Counted from the stretch's first letter, positions 1 to 12,670 are shown. The stretch is DNA of 64,000 bases from Blasia pusilla (GCA_050084515.1 CM114272.1:4464001-4528000); one strand, 5' to 3'. Numbers and translations are program-made. The notes: generated by a model from the letters alone, not told the origin.

Positions 1-3000
1 AGCGATTTAGTACCTTATGTCGTCGTTGGATGGATTCAAGCTGACAGAAGCTCCATTTCAATTGGATGCTTGGACTTAAACGTAATTCAATGTGTGCCTA
101 TTTTGAAGTGCCGACCGATGCTACTGCCAAAGCAGTAGTCGCTATAAACCGCTCATCGTTCTGCAGTAAGTCACTCTGCGGATCGTGTTCGAACCTAGGA
201 CTATGGGACAAAAGCTCTTTTACTATTGAAGTATTACTCGTGGCGAGGAGCTGGCAGGCCAGATGTCGCCTCAACACGCTGCCTTTACCTAGGTACCCTT
301 TTCCCCGAGGTTACGTGCACATACACGTAAGAAGCCAAGCAGAAAGCGAGTTTCAATTCCGACTCATTTGGGAATTCTTTTTTAGTTAACGACGGCTGTC
401 TGAAGTGGTAGGTTGTTATAAGTTGCCAGATCGCAGGTAATCCAGTTTAGGAGTTGGTCTTTATGGGTTGCCACACCATTTTTTAAGAGTCTAGGAGTAG
501 GCTGTCTTAAGTTCCCCAAGGTAGTCGTGGTTTAGTTTCTTCTGCTATCTGTGCTATTAGGGTACCCTTCCCTTTTCAGAAAAACCACGGCTTTTCTTAT
601 CTGATCTAGTTGAAGCGGCGTCTGAACTCTAGAGTAAGTTGAAATAAGTAAGATGTGAAGAATGAACCGGAAAATTGAGATTCTTAAGAAATCAGGTAGT
701 TGGAGGAGACGGAGCTTGTTTGGAGCTGTCGAGTAATATTTCACGAAAACTTGGAGGAAGGACACAAGTTGGTGACAGTAGTTCCGCCTTTGCGCTTCGG
801 AAAACTGACATTACAAGTTTTAAAGTCGAAGATTGGAAATGTTCAGTTCTAACTTTTGTTGTTAAATGAGAATTTTGACCAACATTCTTCCTATATATAT
901 ACTAGTACAGGATATTTGATTACGGAAGTTGATCGGGACAAAAATGAAATCCTGTACAAGGTACAGCTTCGTTCATATGACGTTCCATAGATACCGTTAC
1001 AGTCCTCCCGTGTCCTGGGGTGGACTTCATTTCCGTGATTGTGATTTCGAGCTGGGATTTGACGGACAGGTATGTCGAGCTCTATCAGACGAGTTCCAAA
1101 TAGGGTTCTCCATGTTTCGGAATATATTTTTCAGCGGAGAACCAGTACACAACACCACTCTTCCTCAGTCCGAGAAACTTCATGAGAAGAACTTGGCACT
1201 CGAAACGCTATGGGGAAGATACGTTGCAGTCCATCTGGATGGTGTAAAGTACTGGAGGGCTAAGTAATTCAAGTGTGATACACGACAAGAGAACAGTCTC
1301 CATGTAATGCAATGATTGATTTAATCTGTCGATAAACTGGTCACAGAGATTTCGTAATGGAACTCAACGCCTAGAGAGTCACAATAGGTGCTGGCCGTCG
1401 TAATGAGTTCATCTAATGAATTTTCATCCGGTGTGAGTTTTCGTCAGAAATTTAAACGAGTGTGCAGGAGGATAAGCTTCTTGGATATTTTCTTTTCTTA
1501 TTTCACTAACAAGTTTTCTTTCCTCTAGGGTGTAGCATCGTGTAGTTGAAACCTCAGAAGCCTTTAGAGAGCTCTATGAAGTTCTCTCATCTTGCTGTCG
1601 GTTGTGTCCCATCACCGATGTAAATAGTGACATTCGTGACGGTCCTAGATCCAGGGAAAGTTTTTTTTAAACCTTCAGGAAAAATTCCAACCTCTTACAG
1701 AGTTAAATTAAAGTAGTAACTCAGAGTTGGTCTTCTATTCACAAAGCGTATCCAACAGAGAATGAGATCTTATACATGGTGATATGTGCGCACGAATTTC
1801 AATCTCTTCTGGTGTGTAGTACAGTGGATCGTTTCAAATGGCAGACTTATCCTCACAAGTTTGTCCAGCTGACTACCTGTCAAAAATTATTGTGAATCAC
1901 CACGATTTCTTGTTATTATTGATGATTAATCTGCAACCAACCCTAATTGCACTGGAATTGGTTGCATCTGTATTTGAGTCTCATTATGAAATCAAGTTTT
2001 CAGCTCTATGGCATTTCCCATCAGTCTCATGCTCGTAGGGTGTCTACATGTAGGCTGTACTGCGACATCGTCTAGATGATCCGCGTGCAGGAAATAATTG
2101 CAATCGAATCTAACGTTTCTGTGCAAGTAAAGATGCAATCGAATCTAATACATCTATCCATTGCAATTCTAAAGCATTCTTGCACAAAGATCGAGTAGAA
2201 AGCATTCATTTTTTCTTTCTCGTACATCATATCCTCCTAAGAAGGACTGGGAAATCACTGCACTAGACCATTACTTTCTGTTATGCAAAAGCATTTCAAG
2301 AACTCTTGGAGAGTAGTGCACTAGACATGAATCTTAGCTAGGCAAAGCTATATCTATAAAATGACAGAGAAACGTAACACGTGCAACTTCTCGAAATTAG
2401 TTATGTCTCAGTCATGAGCTAAATACTGAGTGGATCCATCAGGCACTCCCGCTGAATCGAAGTGGCATCAGCTCCAAAATCTAGTGGGACTTGGAATATA
2501 GAATATAACTGCGTTGGTTGCAAAAATATTGCTTGTTAGGAAACGCGCTCTCTCAATCCGTCATGCACACCCTAAGATATACTCAATCTCCCTCGAGCGA
2601 CATTATTCATATAGAGATGCCCTCTGACGAACTACCTTAGAGGGATCTCGGACTATATTTAAAGTGACAGTTCCCGTGACAATCTACTTTTACTGACTTG
2701 TGTGAGGTGAACTTATTTTACCGGCATCCTGGATTGAGCTTGGATTGGACGCATTTGACGCGGTGAGAGAGGAATATCGTTGTCCTGGAATTGAAACAAC
2801 AGACCTAAAACAGCGTACAGCTTTGCGTCCTATGCAACGCTCGTGTGTATGAGATTAGGGGGACTTAGGCCTCGCATTTTTATTATCCAACCACCTTCAA
2901 AGGCATGCCACAAGATTAAACAATAAGGCATAAGGCATGCCACAAGATTACCCTCTTCTGTGCGAAGCGTCACTTCCACTGAAGACTGTCTGTCCGAAGA

Positions 3001-4262
3001 TGTATCCTGGTGGTTCTGTAGTCGATCATAATCAGACGTAGACCAGCACAGATAAAATGGACATGTTCGAATGATCGTATACACTGCTAGCGTCAGAATC
3101 GAGAAATGGATATCCAGACAAGTGATTGTCCAGTCATAACAGAGCTTCAACGTTGAAATCTGGTGGAAGACAGAAGATAAACCAACTGCTTGGCGTGCAG
3201 AGGATAGGGCACCTCAGAATGCCGATTCGTGATGCGCTCCTCGAGTTGGATATATGTTCATTTCTTCCAAAGCTACTACGGGGGATGCTTTATAAATATT
3301 GAAAAAAAAATCGCGAATCCTTTCTACTCAGTCCTTCGTCCTAGTGAAGTCATGAATAAATTTCAGTGTTGTAATCATACCTTACGTAGGAACCCATCTC
3401 GATAGAATTCGTTTCATGTAGGTGATCTGTTAGAAGAGCATTTGAATTCTACTTCTGTTCCTTCAAGAACCTTATAAGCTCTTACGGAAAAGACAGTGAA
3501 CATACCTATATGACGAGCGCATCCAATTTAATCAAGATCGTGCTGTGCATTTCTGAACCTTACCCGGTGTCCACGGCTGGTCTTCCGATTTTCTCTAGTC
3601 ATGTTTTAAATACATGCCATAAACAGATATTTTTTAATAGCCAAGATCTTTAGACAAATGCAATCTCATGTTTGTTTTCTCCACTACAGGAGCCTTTTCC
3701 ACTCACATCTAAGACAAGCACTAGGACGGCTCTTCTGCTGTCACCTGATCCGGTTAATAAGTACACTTCTTGTTCGGTTTAGCCCTCACATAGGAATTTT
3801 CTTTCATTTCCGCGTAGTGAGATAGAATAAATCCACCACTGACGTAGAATAAATACACAACATCTCTATCTCTACTCACATCTCCAAACACACCCACGAC
3901 TGAGATCCCAAGCTCTTTGGAAAGCTCTCAACAAGGTGGTGCAGCTGTAAGTGGAACGTGTGACAGTGCAACACAACACAGATTTATGCTGGTTGGGAGC
4001 GGGGGTTGTTTGTCTGGAGCAAGCAGTGGCACTTATGGGAATGAAACTAGGGCTCGCCCAAAATTAACCTAAGGATTTGATGAGGTCTAAGCTACTCTTG
4101 TCTTTTAAGAGTCTAACTCGGTCAACGACGACGTCATCGATCTCCTCTGTGCATCCATGAAATTTAGGAAGAAATATTTCACGGTGCACAATCTGATAAT
4201 GACCGCATGCACTCATGATAAGACGCAAGAGCAAGGTGAACACGATTCATGATTATCATTTA
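1..4262. other. Long stretch without a recognisable gene
   Basis: No domain, signal peptide, RNA gene or transposon protein was recognised on either strand. Two modest open frames (66-389 plus, 107 codons; 929-1267 plus, 112 codons) have no recognisable motif and are best treated as chance. A short direct repeat (AGGCATGCCACAAGATTA) occurs at 2901-2918 and again from 2933. The composition is moderately AT-rich, like the flanks of the dirigent-like genes that follow. Confidence 0.5.
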
Positions 4263-4605
4263 AACCGCCGAAACAAGTCTGTCACGATCCTCTTCGGCGT
4301 CGATGTCCTCGAATAGGATGCTCGTGGGCCTGGTTATCGTTGGTGTAGAAGTAAAGACCGCTAACGGTGGCGTACAGTTCGGAGTTGGGATCTTCTTTTT
4401 TGGTCGCTCATTTGGAGTAAACAACTCCCACGCCAACGTCGTCGTTGTTATCATTGTTGCTGGACCTGGGTCCGGAAAAGTCCAACTCGTTGGAATCCTC
4501 CTCTTGTTTGTGAATCACGAATCGGAACCTCGCGGCCTGCGCCACGCACACGCTAGCCAGCATCACACACCCTGCAAGAATCACGAGCATGCTACCTCGG
4601 TCCAT
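4263..4605 (-). pseudogene. Dirigent-like secreted protein, broken copy
   Basis: Closely related to the intact dirigent-like gene at 7631-8248. The ATG at 4605 opens a hydrophobic signal peptide (MDRGSMLVILAGCVML), then EEDSNELDFSGP and GVGVVYSK as in the sister genes. A TGA follows directly (about 4409) where the sisters read YSNRAT. After the stop the same frame continues with ATKKEDPNSELYATVSGLYF, the family core, so this is a nonsense mutation and not a change of frame. Further on, about 8 nt of the stretch encoding VSSI are missing compared with the copy at 10.4 kb, giving a frameshift, and the C-terminal half with the glycine-rich motif is absent. An acceptor-like GCAG|GATCT lies about 23 nt upstream of the ATG, as in the sister genes. 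The family (dirigent/AOC-like beta barrel, secreted, phenolic coupling) is known; loss of function here is inferred from the breaks. Confidence 0.7.
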
Positions 4606-4639
4606 AGCTTCTAACCCGAAGGAGATCCTGCCACACAAT

Positions 4640-7375
4640 GAAGCACAATTATTAGGCTACGATGACATTGATAGGGTTTCAGCCTCATCATCGGGAAGCA
4701 TGGTCGCCTTGCAAGAGGTGAAGTAGAATTCTAAGAAAACATGATCGACCGCCAGCGTATATCTCTAAGATCTCCGATCGCAACTCGATTCAGTTCCAGA
4801 TTGTGCTCTAAACTAAACCCTGATACATTCCATCGTCATCCGGATGCCTCGAATACGAGGTATTGGGAAATTCCAAATTCGCAACAATACTCATCCATCA
4901 TCCAGTGCATTCAAATAATATACAATTGACAGAGTAGACAGCTCGGCAAGCTCTGAATATACATCAAAGGATATCCTAACGATCGCAGCTTGATCAGGTG
5001 AGAAACTGAGCCAAACGACAGGAAAAGACACAGAGAAACCAATCTTTAAGAAACCAATTTGGTAGAATTTGAATGAGATCCTAATTCTCCAGATCATGTG
5101 TCAAACTGTTGAGTTGCATCTCATCTCGCGGGCTATTTCTAGTGCCATTCCCGACGTGAGCGTGAATCATGCGAACCAATCCTACCATACCAGGTTACCT
5201 AACCGGCCACGTGTACAAGTAACTATCGAACCATCTGCAATGAAAGGGATTTGGAATCTATAATATTCTCTTCTAGTTACATTGAAAGTCCTGCCTAGAT
5301 TCCCGCATATTCCACTTTTCGACAAGCCGTAGACACAAATGGAAACAATGGGAAGAGTCGAATATCATATGAGGGAAAAGAGTTTTGGCATTTACACCCT
5401 GAGTTCTCACACCCTAGTGTTCACCCTTCAGTTTCGGATTTAAGCTCTTCAGGATTCAAACTTCATCAAAGAGGAGAACCTGTTTAAGCATGGAAGTGTA
5501 TGGGTTTAAGGATACGTCACCTTACTCAAACTTACTCAAGACGGGATGGAACTAAATATGCAGTCACGTATGAGGAATTTAGGAGGCTCGCCACTCTTCC
5601 AGCAGATTAGTTGGAAGAGCGTTTTATAGAATTTAGTCATTCGAAGCTCGTCTCAATATGCATTTTCGCAGTGGGAATTGCATGGGTCGCCTGATTACAT
5701 CGTGCAGTTAATTGGAACCCTATTTCACGAAGAGGAAGAGAGAAGAAGTAAATCCTTTGGTCGTAATTGTGGAGGCCGGCCCTGAGGACTTCGGTGTTGA
5801 CATCTTAATAACTTTGCGGAGCGTTATTATATTCTGTGAAGTAAACGTTCTCCAAATGAAACTGAAGATCTATCCTGAATACTAGAACATGCTCTCCCTC
5901 CCTCCTCTTTAAACCGGAGTCTGTATTCTCGACCGTCACATGCTCGACCGAAGAGGCAAGTCCATGCTGACTAGGATGGAACCATGGAGCGTGGATGAAT
6001 CAAGGCGAGCAACGATTTTCAATGAGTATAACGATCGAATTCTGTCAGTACGGTACTGAAGGCGTATCAAAGTAGGCTCACGCTCCCTTCTTTCCACAAG
6101 TATGATCACACTCACGCTTCCGAGAACGGGCATAACGAGGTTTTAGGGAGAATGATCATCTTGGTAAATATTGATCAAGGAATCTCACGACTATCTCAGT
6201 GTGGAGTGGTAGCACTCTTTCGAAACTCCGTCGAATTGCAGATTCTGTGGTCCCACTTTGGGAGCCTAAACCCAGTCCACTTAATTGTACGAGTGATTTG
6301 TAGTTCCAGTAGATCTAATTTAGTCTTGTGTCATAATCTGTTTGATTATGGAGCGAAAAAAAAACATTGAACGACTGATGTTGTGGATATATGTGCTAGT
6401 ACCAAAATAAACAAAATTTATTTCCACACTTTATTCTTTGTTACTCCACTATTAGAATACGAACCTAACCACGGAAGTCCGCACGTTTTTGTGCCCCGAC
6501 TGGGCCAGCCCGCCAATCGCTACGGGCAAACTAAAACTAGGTGTTTGAAAAATGGGTACTGGAGACCTGCTTCACTCGGATGACTGTTAGCCTTGGATCA
6601 GCATCAGAAAGACTCTGTTTCGCTTCGAGCTTCATAATGATCACATCAGCTGTAATTTTCATAAAAATGGATCCTTGTCCATACGGAAGGTATATCACCA
6701 GAATTTATCCACTACCGAGCTTATATATCCGATGTGCAGGTATTCACAGAAATCTTATGCCTCCCGTGGTTGGTCGTCCACATAAGGATTCTAGTCCGGA
6801 GGTTCGAACATGACCGTCTCATGAAAGTGGACCAATAGCACAAAACCTGCAATTTAGATTTACAGGAACTGTGAGCATGAAATGGCCGGATATTGGGTTG
6901 AGTTGGAAAAATGATTGTCACGCAGAAAAATGTGGAGAGGACGGATTCTGGACCACCCCTTTACCTTTTCCCACCTGCGTTTGTGAGCTAGATAGTTCAA
7001 AGAGGTTCTCCATTCCAGAATGAAAGAATCGACAGATCGATTTTTTCTATGTCAAGGTTCGTTTGATCCTATGGGCTGGCAGTCGCAAGCCTAGCCAGAC
7101 AATTTTGCACGTACAAATCAATTAGACTCCAGATTTCAAGAATAATCTCATGAGTGACGATTTTGTTAGATCCTTTTTGTCAGATGCAGGTATTGCAATT
7201 CGGATGGTGACTGAATTTGAATCAGAACCCAGACTGATGAAAAAATGGGAAATCGTGCGAGGGCGGACTTGTTGTGTGTTGGGCTCAGATGGAATAAATT
7301 AGCATCAGGCGATGTGTAGTAACTGAAATAAGCTTGGTGGATATTATTAAATTGGCATGAGCTTTCCAAGTGCCA
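4640..7375. other. Intergenic, nothing recognised
   Basis: Spacer between dirigent-like copies. Only short chance frames without motifs; no RNA gene or transposon ends were seen. Confidence 0.45.
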
Positions 7376-7470
7376 TCGACAAGTACATGGACGAATGCCA
7401 CACACATCTCAACGCTCAACGCTCGACAAGTACATGGACGAATGCCACACACATCTCAACGCTCAACGCT
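7376..7470. repeat. Two-copy 47-bp tandem repeat
   Basis: The unit beginning TCGACAAGTACATGGACGAA occurs at 7376 and again at 7423, a period of 47 bp, and each unit ends in ATCTCAACGCTCAACGC. It lies about 160 bp beyond the stop codon of the minus-strand dirigent-like gene, so it may be in or just past its 3' UTR. Forty-seven is not a multiple of three, so it is not an in-frame protein repeat. Confidence 0.85.
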
Positions 7471-7630
7471 CTACATCTTTGCAACTCATTCACCGAAAGA
7501 CCCTCCACAAACTGCTTTTCCAGGAAGACGCGTAAGGATGGATGCAAAAAGAAGCAACTCGTTCGACGGATCGAAATGAGCCGTACATCACGCATCCATA
7601 TCATAGCTACTTGGTCCACCATGGTGAGTT

Positions 7631-8248
7631 CTACTTCGAGGACTCGGAGTTGTTTTCGATCTGGAACTCACCGACGACCCTGAACGCATTTTGTCTATCT
7701 CCTTCAATCCTCTCGTACCTCACGGTACCGTATGCACCGGCGAGTCCTCCGCTCCCACCTACAATAGCTATCTCCTGGTTCCTTTCGTCCTCGCGATTCT
7801 CCAAGTTCCACAGACCGTGCAGGTGGAGCTGAGAGTTGGAGAATCTCCCGCCCTTGATAAATCTCCGGCCATCCTCATTGATATCAACGACCTTCTCGAA
7901 TTGGATGCTCGAAATTTCGTGGACCTGGTTCTCATTTGTGTAGAAGTATAGACCGCTGACGGTGGCTTGCACCTCGGAACCGGGATCCTCGTTCCTAGTT
8001 GCCCTGTTGGAGTACACGATTCCACTGCCCACGTCGTCATCGTTGTTTTTCTTCGAGAACACCATTCCTCTGCGCCAGCCGACGTTGTTGGACTGGGGCC
8101 CGAACACATCCAACTCGTTGGAATCGTCCTGCTGCTCATAAATCTCGAACCGGAAGCTCTGACCTCTATCTCTGTCAGACTTCGCAAAAGTCACAGTCGC
8201 CAGCATCACGCAGCACGCGAGAATCAAAATCATGTTACTGCGCGCCAT
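7631..8248 (-). CDS. Dirigent-like secreted protein (intact)
   Basis: A 205-residue protein in one exon. The start is the ATG at 8248 (MARSNMIL); a GTG two codons further upstream is open but is not a usual plant start. Residues 1-22 form a hydrophobic signal peptide, so the product should be secreted or apoplastic. The core has TVSGLYFYTNENQVHEISSI (about 97-116), LHLHGLWNLENRED (about 142-155) and IVGGSGGLAGAYG (about 162-174), which fits the glycine-rich IVGGTG-x-ARG motif of the dirigent / allene-oxide-cyclase barrel fold. Dirigent proteins bind phenoxy radicals and steer stereoselective coupling in lignan-type metabolism; the substrate here cannot be read from sequence. A polypyrimidine-TTTGCAG|GATTCT acceptor-like site lies about 30 nt upstream of the ATG, suggesting a 5'-UTR intron. 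It is the only intact member among four related sequences in the first 12 kb. Confidence 0.8.
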   Translation of the reverse strand: MARSNMILILACCVMLATVTFAKSDRDRGQSFRFEIYEQQDDSNELDVFGPQSNNVGWRRGMVFSKKNNDDDVGSGIVYSNRATRNEDPGSEVQATVSGLYFYTNENQVHEISSIQFEKVVDINEDGRRFIKGGRFSNSQLHLHGLWNLENREDERNQEIAIVGGSGGLAGAYGTVRYERIEGDRQNAFRVVGEFQIENNSESSK

Positions 8249-8282
8249 TGCCACAAACGTCTACTCGTACCTAGAATCCTGC

Positions 8283-10060
8283 AAAAAGAGGAGACACAAT
8301 TCAATTTGTTGCAACCTTATCATCCTACTCGGTTAGAATTTCTTGATCTATAATCATGTATGTGCAGAAGTGAGTATACATCGATAAGTCCTCTTTTAAC
8401 GAGCTTTGTAGAGTTGCATTCCACGCAAATAAGAGAATGCATCCACTTTTTTTCTCTCCCAGTAAAACTCCAAAATAAGCCTTAGACGTGTCGTCCCTTT
8501 GAATGAACTTCAGGGTGCGGTAGACCAGTTATCTCCCGCTCACAATTAACTCTGAAGTACAGAAATCTTCTCTACACCAATCTACTCTGAAATGCATTAA
8601 GGAATCCGATTTCGGCTCATCGCCCCACTCCTTCAGAAATGAAGAGAACCAGTGTGTCCTATGAAGAAAATCTGGTCTTCTACGCATCATACGGGCTGTC
8701 GACATGGGTCACTCTATTGCATCGTTCAAGGAGTAGAAGTTCAGACGGATCTCTTACAAGCTTCAGAAAGAATAGTTCTTGATTTATAAAACTCTTGAAA
8801 GCAAAGACTGAACGGATGAATTGGAGCTGAGCTTGCGGAGTATTTATGCTCCTGAGGTAGGCCCTACTCATGTAAACGGGCGTGAATCCCCGGAAGTACG
8901 ATCTCACGCTCCGCATCTAGGAATCAGGAGAGAACAGGGAGCATATTCCAGTAGATATGACACAGAAGTTATGTAATTATGACAGTCTAGTTCACACAAG
9001 TGAAGTTCCAGGTATTTTCTAATAATCTCACTACTATATCGTGTTTAAACTCATTGCCAGAATTTCTAGTGTTTCATGTTGAAAATAGACTGCTGTCTGA
9101 AATGATGTAATACTTAAGCATGTCATATCCCAACTATCCGACATTACTCCATTAGTCTTGCATCTCCGGAAAACAGCTCAAGCACGAACACTCAAATGTC
9201 CATACATTTCAGGACCGAAAGTATGCTAGTGACAAGCCATAGAAGAGGAGAACGAGAAAGCGCGCAGAGCGCGCCAGAGATGAGCGAGGCCACGGCCGAT
9301 ACTCGATAGTGCGGAGCGGAGCCGGCGATTGCAGAATCAATGGGGTCAGGAGTGCTGTGAGCAACAGAGAATTGCGACATGGATCGGACCCGATGTTGGA
9401 CTATTATTACTAATAGTCCAACAGCGGGTCCGATCCATGCCGTACTCATGTATTTGGACTGTCATTTGACGAAGTTACGTGTTGCATGACTCGTCGCAAG
9501 ATCCTCACACGTTTCTGAGCAGACTAACATCCGCCTTATCTACTCCTGCAACACGTAAGATGAGGGAAGTCCGTATAAATAAATACCGGTCAATATGAGA
9601 GGAAACTCTCCAGCTCAACTTAAGCTTTGGAAAACGAGTTACAATCTCAATCCGCAACCAGAAGCTTGTAAGTGAGCTGTTCTCTTCAAGAATTTTCTCC
9701 ATATTTGTTTTGACTGCGGGTGATGGATGTTCACGTTACTACCAAGGATGGCAGTCTAGATGCACGATTTTTTGCTTTTCATCGTTGGTTCTCTAGGGTC
9801 CATGCTTTGTTCTACCGTGCTGTAACTCGTCGAGACGCTACCAGGAGATTTCCAGCTCCGTGGGTGCAATTCTGTATTCCTCCATTTTTATTGCACTTCA
9901 ACATGGTGTCTACCTTGTGTTGTGACTAATCTGACTTCACATTTGCGAGGAAACGATCAGTATTTACTTTCAATTTAATTCGAAGCTTTATCGCATTCCA
10001 TCCAGCGACAATCTCATACGCTTTTCCTCTTTTTTGTGTCATCCTCAATCGCCTCCTCGT
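8283..10060. other. Intergenic spacer, one hairpin only
   Basis: Divergent spacer between the minus-strand gene at 7.6-8.2 kb and the plus-strand copy at 10.1 kb. It would hold both promoters, but I could not place a convincing TATA box. Apart from the near-perfect hairpin at 9378-9439 nothing stands out. Confidence 0.4.
9378..9439. repeat. Near-perfect 62-nt inverted repeat (hairpin)
   Basis: Arms of 29 nt (9378-9406 and 9411-9439) flank a 4-nt loop TTAC. Arm one starts CATGGATCGGACCCGATGTT; the reverse complement of arm two differs at one position only (A to C in the middle). It could be the core of a tiny foldback/MITE or a cruciform; the very short loop argues against a standard plant miRNA precursor. 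Confidence 0.85.
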
Positions 10061-10092
10061 TGTGCAGGATCTTACATTCGCATTTTGTAACC

Positions 10093-10682
10093 ATGGCTCG
10101 TGGTAACGTGCTCTTGATTCTCGCTGGCTGCGTACTGCTCGCCAGCGTATGCCTGGTGCATTCGGACAGATCTGACCGCCAGACCAGCAAGAGGCAAATG
10201 GTGACTCTGATCGCGATTCCAACGAGCTAGAGGTATTCGGGCCCGGATCCAATGACGGGAGAGACAACGGCAGAGACAATGGCAGGGACAGAGACGTCGG
10301 CAAGGGGTTTGTGTTCTCCAACAGGGCGACCAAGAGGGAGGATCGCAACTCCGAACACCAGGCCACTGTCAGCGGTCTCTACTTCTACGCAAACGAGAAC
10401 CAGATCCACGAGGTTTCCAGCATCCGATTCGAGGATGTGAAGATCAATGACCAAGGAGATGGATCTGACCAGGGCAGGAGATTGAAAAATGCTCAGCTTC
10501 ACATCCAAGGTCTGTGGAACTTGGAGAACCGAGAGGACCAAAGGAACCAGGATCTTGCCATTGTCGGTGGAAGCGGAGGACTTGCTGGAGCACGCGGTAC
10601 CGTGAGAGACGAGAGGGTAGGAAACGCGTACAGGGTAGTCGGCGAGGTTGAAATCAATGCCAACGGACCTGAATTGCACTAG
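10093..10682 (+). pseudogene. Dirigent-like secreted protein, frameshifted copy
   Basis: ATG at 10093 opens a signal peptide (MARGNVLLILAGCVLLASVC) in frame with about 20 more codons, then the frame runs to a stop at about 10228. A different frame picks up from about 10182 with DSDRDSNELEVFGPGSND and continues unbroken to TAG at 10680-10682 through TVSGLYFYANENQIHEVSSI, LHIQGLWNLENRED and IVGGSGGLAGARG. The two parts match the two ends of the intact gene at 7.6-8.2 kb, so a single 1- or 2-nt frameshift lies between about 10174 and 10208. A true intron is unlikely because the overlap is too short. A sequencing or assembly error is possible, in which case the gene is intact (about 195 aa). An acceptor-like TTGTGCAG|GATCTT ends at 10067, 25 nt before the ATG, with a pyrimidine tract upstream. 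Confidence 0.75.
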
Positions 10683-11349
10683 CTATTGCGAATGAATAAC
10701 CAGCTCATGTTTTGTCCAGGACTCATTTCGATGTAGTGGGACCGTTATAAACATGTGAACTTATCTCGAAATTCTGGGCTGTACTCGCGATCTGGGTTGT
10801 TAAGGGTTAGATTCGTGACAAGGAGCTGAACAGCGTCTATCTTGACGAATGTATTGAAATCCCTAATTCGGTGTTTCCCCGAAGTACTTGGGGAAGCTTT
10901 TACCGATGACAATAACCTACGAATATATTTTCTTGTTGAATTCCTTTGTGTTCAGTATCGCCTTAATGCCCACGCAATGGGTAAGCTTGGTTTTAAGATG
11001 TGTTCCGATATGTCATATCCTATGTAATGCAAATGATTCATTTTAAATCGTCTTCAACTGCTGTATGTCACCTAACGTTTCGGTGCAAACATTAGCTATG
11101 ACCTGAGTGAGAACTTATATCCAGTTACTATCACATCAAAATCACGAGTAATATGTGGATATTTGGTTCCGTGCTCATATATCAATCATTGGTCATTGTT
11201 AAAAAAAGTAGGTACGAAGCACGCACATCCACGTTACACCACGGGCCGATACATGAGTGCGGCATGTATGGGATATTCGAATAGATGAGTCCGCCGGTAT
11301 CCCTCAAGATGAAATGAAATTCACCGGTTCACCTTTAGCTTCGGAGCTC

Positions 11350-11479
11350 CTTGCTATCTTGGTAGCGGAGGACTAGCTGGGAACGTGGTATAGTGAGATA
11401 CGAGAGGGCTCGTGGAGGAAACGCATAGAGGGTGGTTGGCGAGGTCGCGATTAACGGTGACGGGGCCGAATTGCACTAG
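11350..11479 (+). pseudogene. 3' scrap of a fourth dirigent-like gene
   Basis: From CTTGCTATCTTGGTAGCGGA to the terminal GAATTGCACTAG the sequence follows the last 130 nt of the copy at 10093-10682, but with several stops (for example TAG inside the former ARGTV stretch) and small indels. The 3' flank is also shared: AGGACTCATT at about 11548 matches the same position after the 10.1-kb copy, and AGATTCGT-CAAGGAG recurs at about 10810 and 11642. This shows a tandem duplication that included the 3' UTR and then lost its 5' part. Confidence 0.75.
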
Positions 11480-12670
11480 TTTTCGCAAATGGTAGCTCTA
11501 GAGTGAGAGGGTAACGAGTGAGTATGTAGATGTCCGATCTAGAATCTAGGACTCATTCGATTCGATCTGGTTTGGAAGATGGGTTAAGTAGCTGCGTTCA
11601 GGGGTTGCGTTCGCAACTGATTGCTGAGATGTCTAAGGCCAGATTCGTTTCAAGGAGATGCACACTCTCCCGACCACTGTATGCCGTTTCCTAATCTGCA
11701 ACTTCTGCCTTGTGCCGTGCATAACATAGCGATATGGCATACTCTCCTCGATAAGAAATATATTCAACTTCCTTTTTCCTTCCTCTCTAGACCTGTACCA
11801 TGTCCGACCTCCTTCGAGAGTTCGAGTAGTAACTCCATCCACCCTCATTTTTTCCTTTGCGTGAATATTAGTGCAGTGTGTGAGGAACCTGGTCCTTACG
11901 TACGATGGGACACTCTTGAAAGACCTGACTAACTGAATCTATATATGGAAGTGTGTCCAGATTTCCATAAAAGTTATGGACCTCGAATGACGAACGTGGA
12001 AGACATGAGAGGTCCATGTGCACCTAGACATGAGAGGAAGCACTTCCATGGCTTCCTCTTGGGGTTGCTTCCTCTTGGTGGGGGAGTTTGAATTGGCACA
12101 CTTGAGATACCCTGAAGTGACTCCAATGATAGTACGGTGTGGGAGAGAACTGTATTCGAAAGAGTATGAGAGCTTATGAAATTTCTTCACACCCGATATT
12201 GTAAGAACATCTTCAGCTTTCTCGATGTTGTTTTTGGAAGACGCGTCTCCTACCACTTTGTTTTATCAGGGCTGGCTTCACCCCATTAATCGGATGGAGG
12301 ACTTGACTTCACCCCGATTAATCCGATCGAGGACCTAGAGCTCTCTATCTAGGCACTGGTCCAATTATCACACATTGATGATGAAAGAGGAAAAGGCAAA
12401 GAACATTCTTGATAAACCACAATTCGGGAACCAGATACCGAATTAATTGTGTCGATTAAGATTAATTGTGTCTAGTACCTATACCAAATCTCTTCCTCAA
12501 TACCTAGACTAGTCGGGTTCTAGTCGCCACAGGGAAAAGGAGGAGGAACGGAGCGCGGTTTCTTTTTATTTTTTGGAAACAAGACGATAGAAGGGTTCTT
12601 CTGATTATTCGTTTCCAAACGAGGAGGTCTATCACGTTTCGTACATACGAAACCCATTGAGTTGTACTTG
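11480..12670. other. Intergenic, nothing recognised
   Basis: No recognisable gene. A partial duplication of a CTTCACCCC-ATTAATC-GGAGGAC phrase sits at about 12272-12335. The last 100 bp may hold the promoter/5' UTR of the VOC-type gene. Confidence 0.4.

Noticed and set aside
929-1267. 112-codon open frame as a gene
   Set aside because: No motif, no signal peptide, no related copy in the window, no clear splice or promoter context.
9378-9439. Canonical plant miRNA precursor
   Set aside because: A 4-nt loop and 29-nt almost perfect arms are too compact for a usual plant pre-miRNA.
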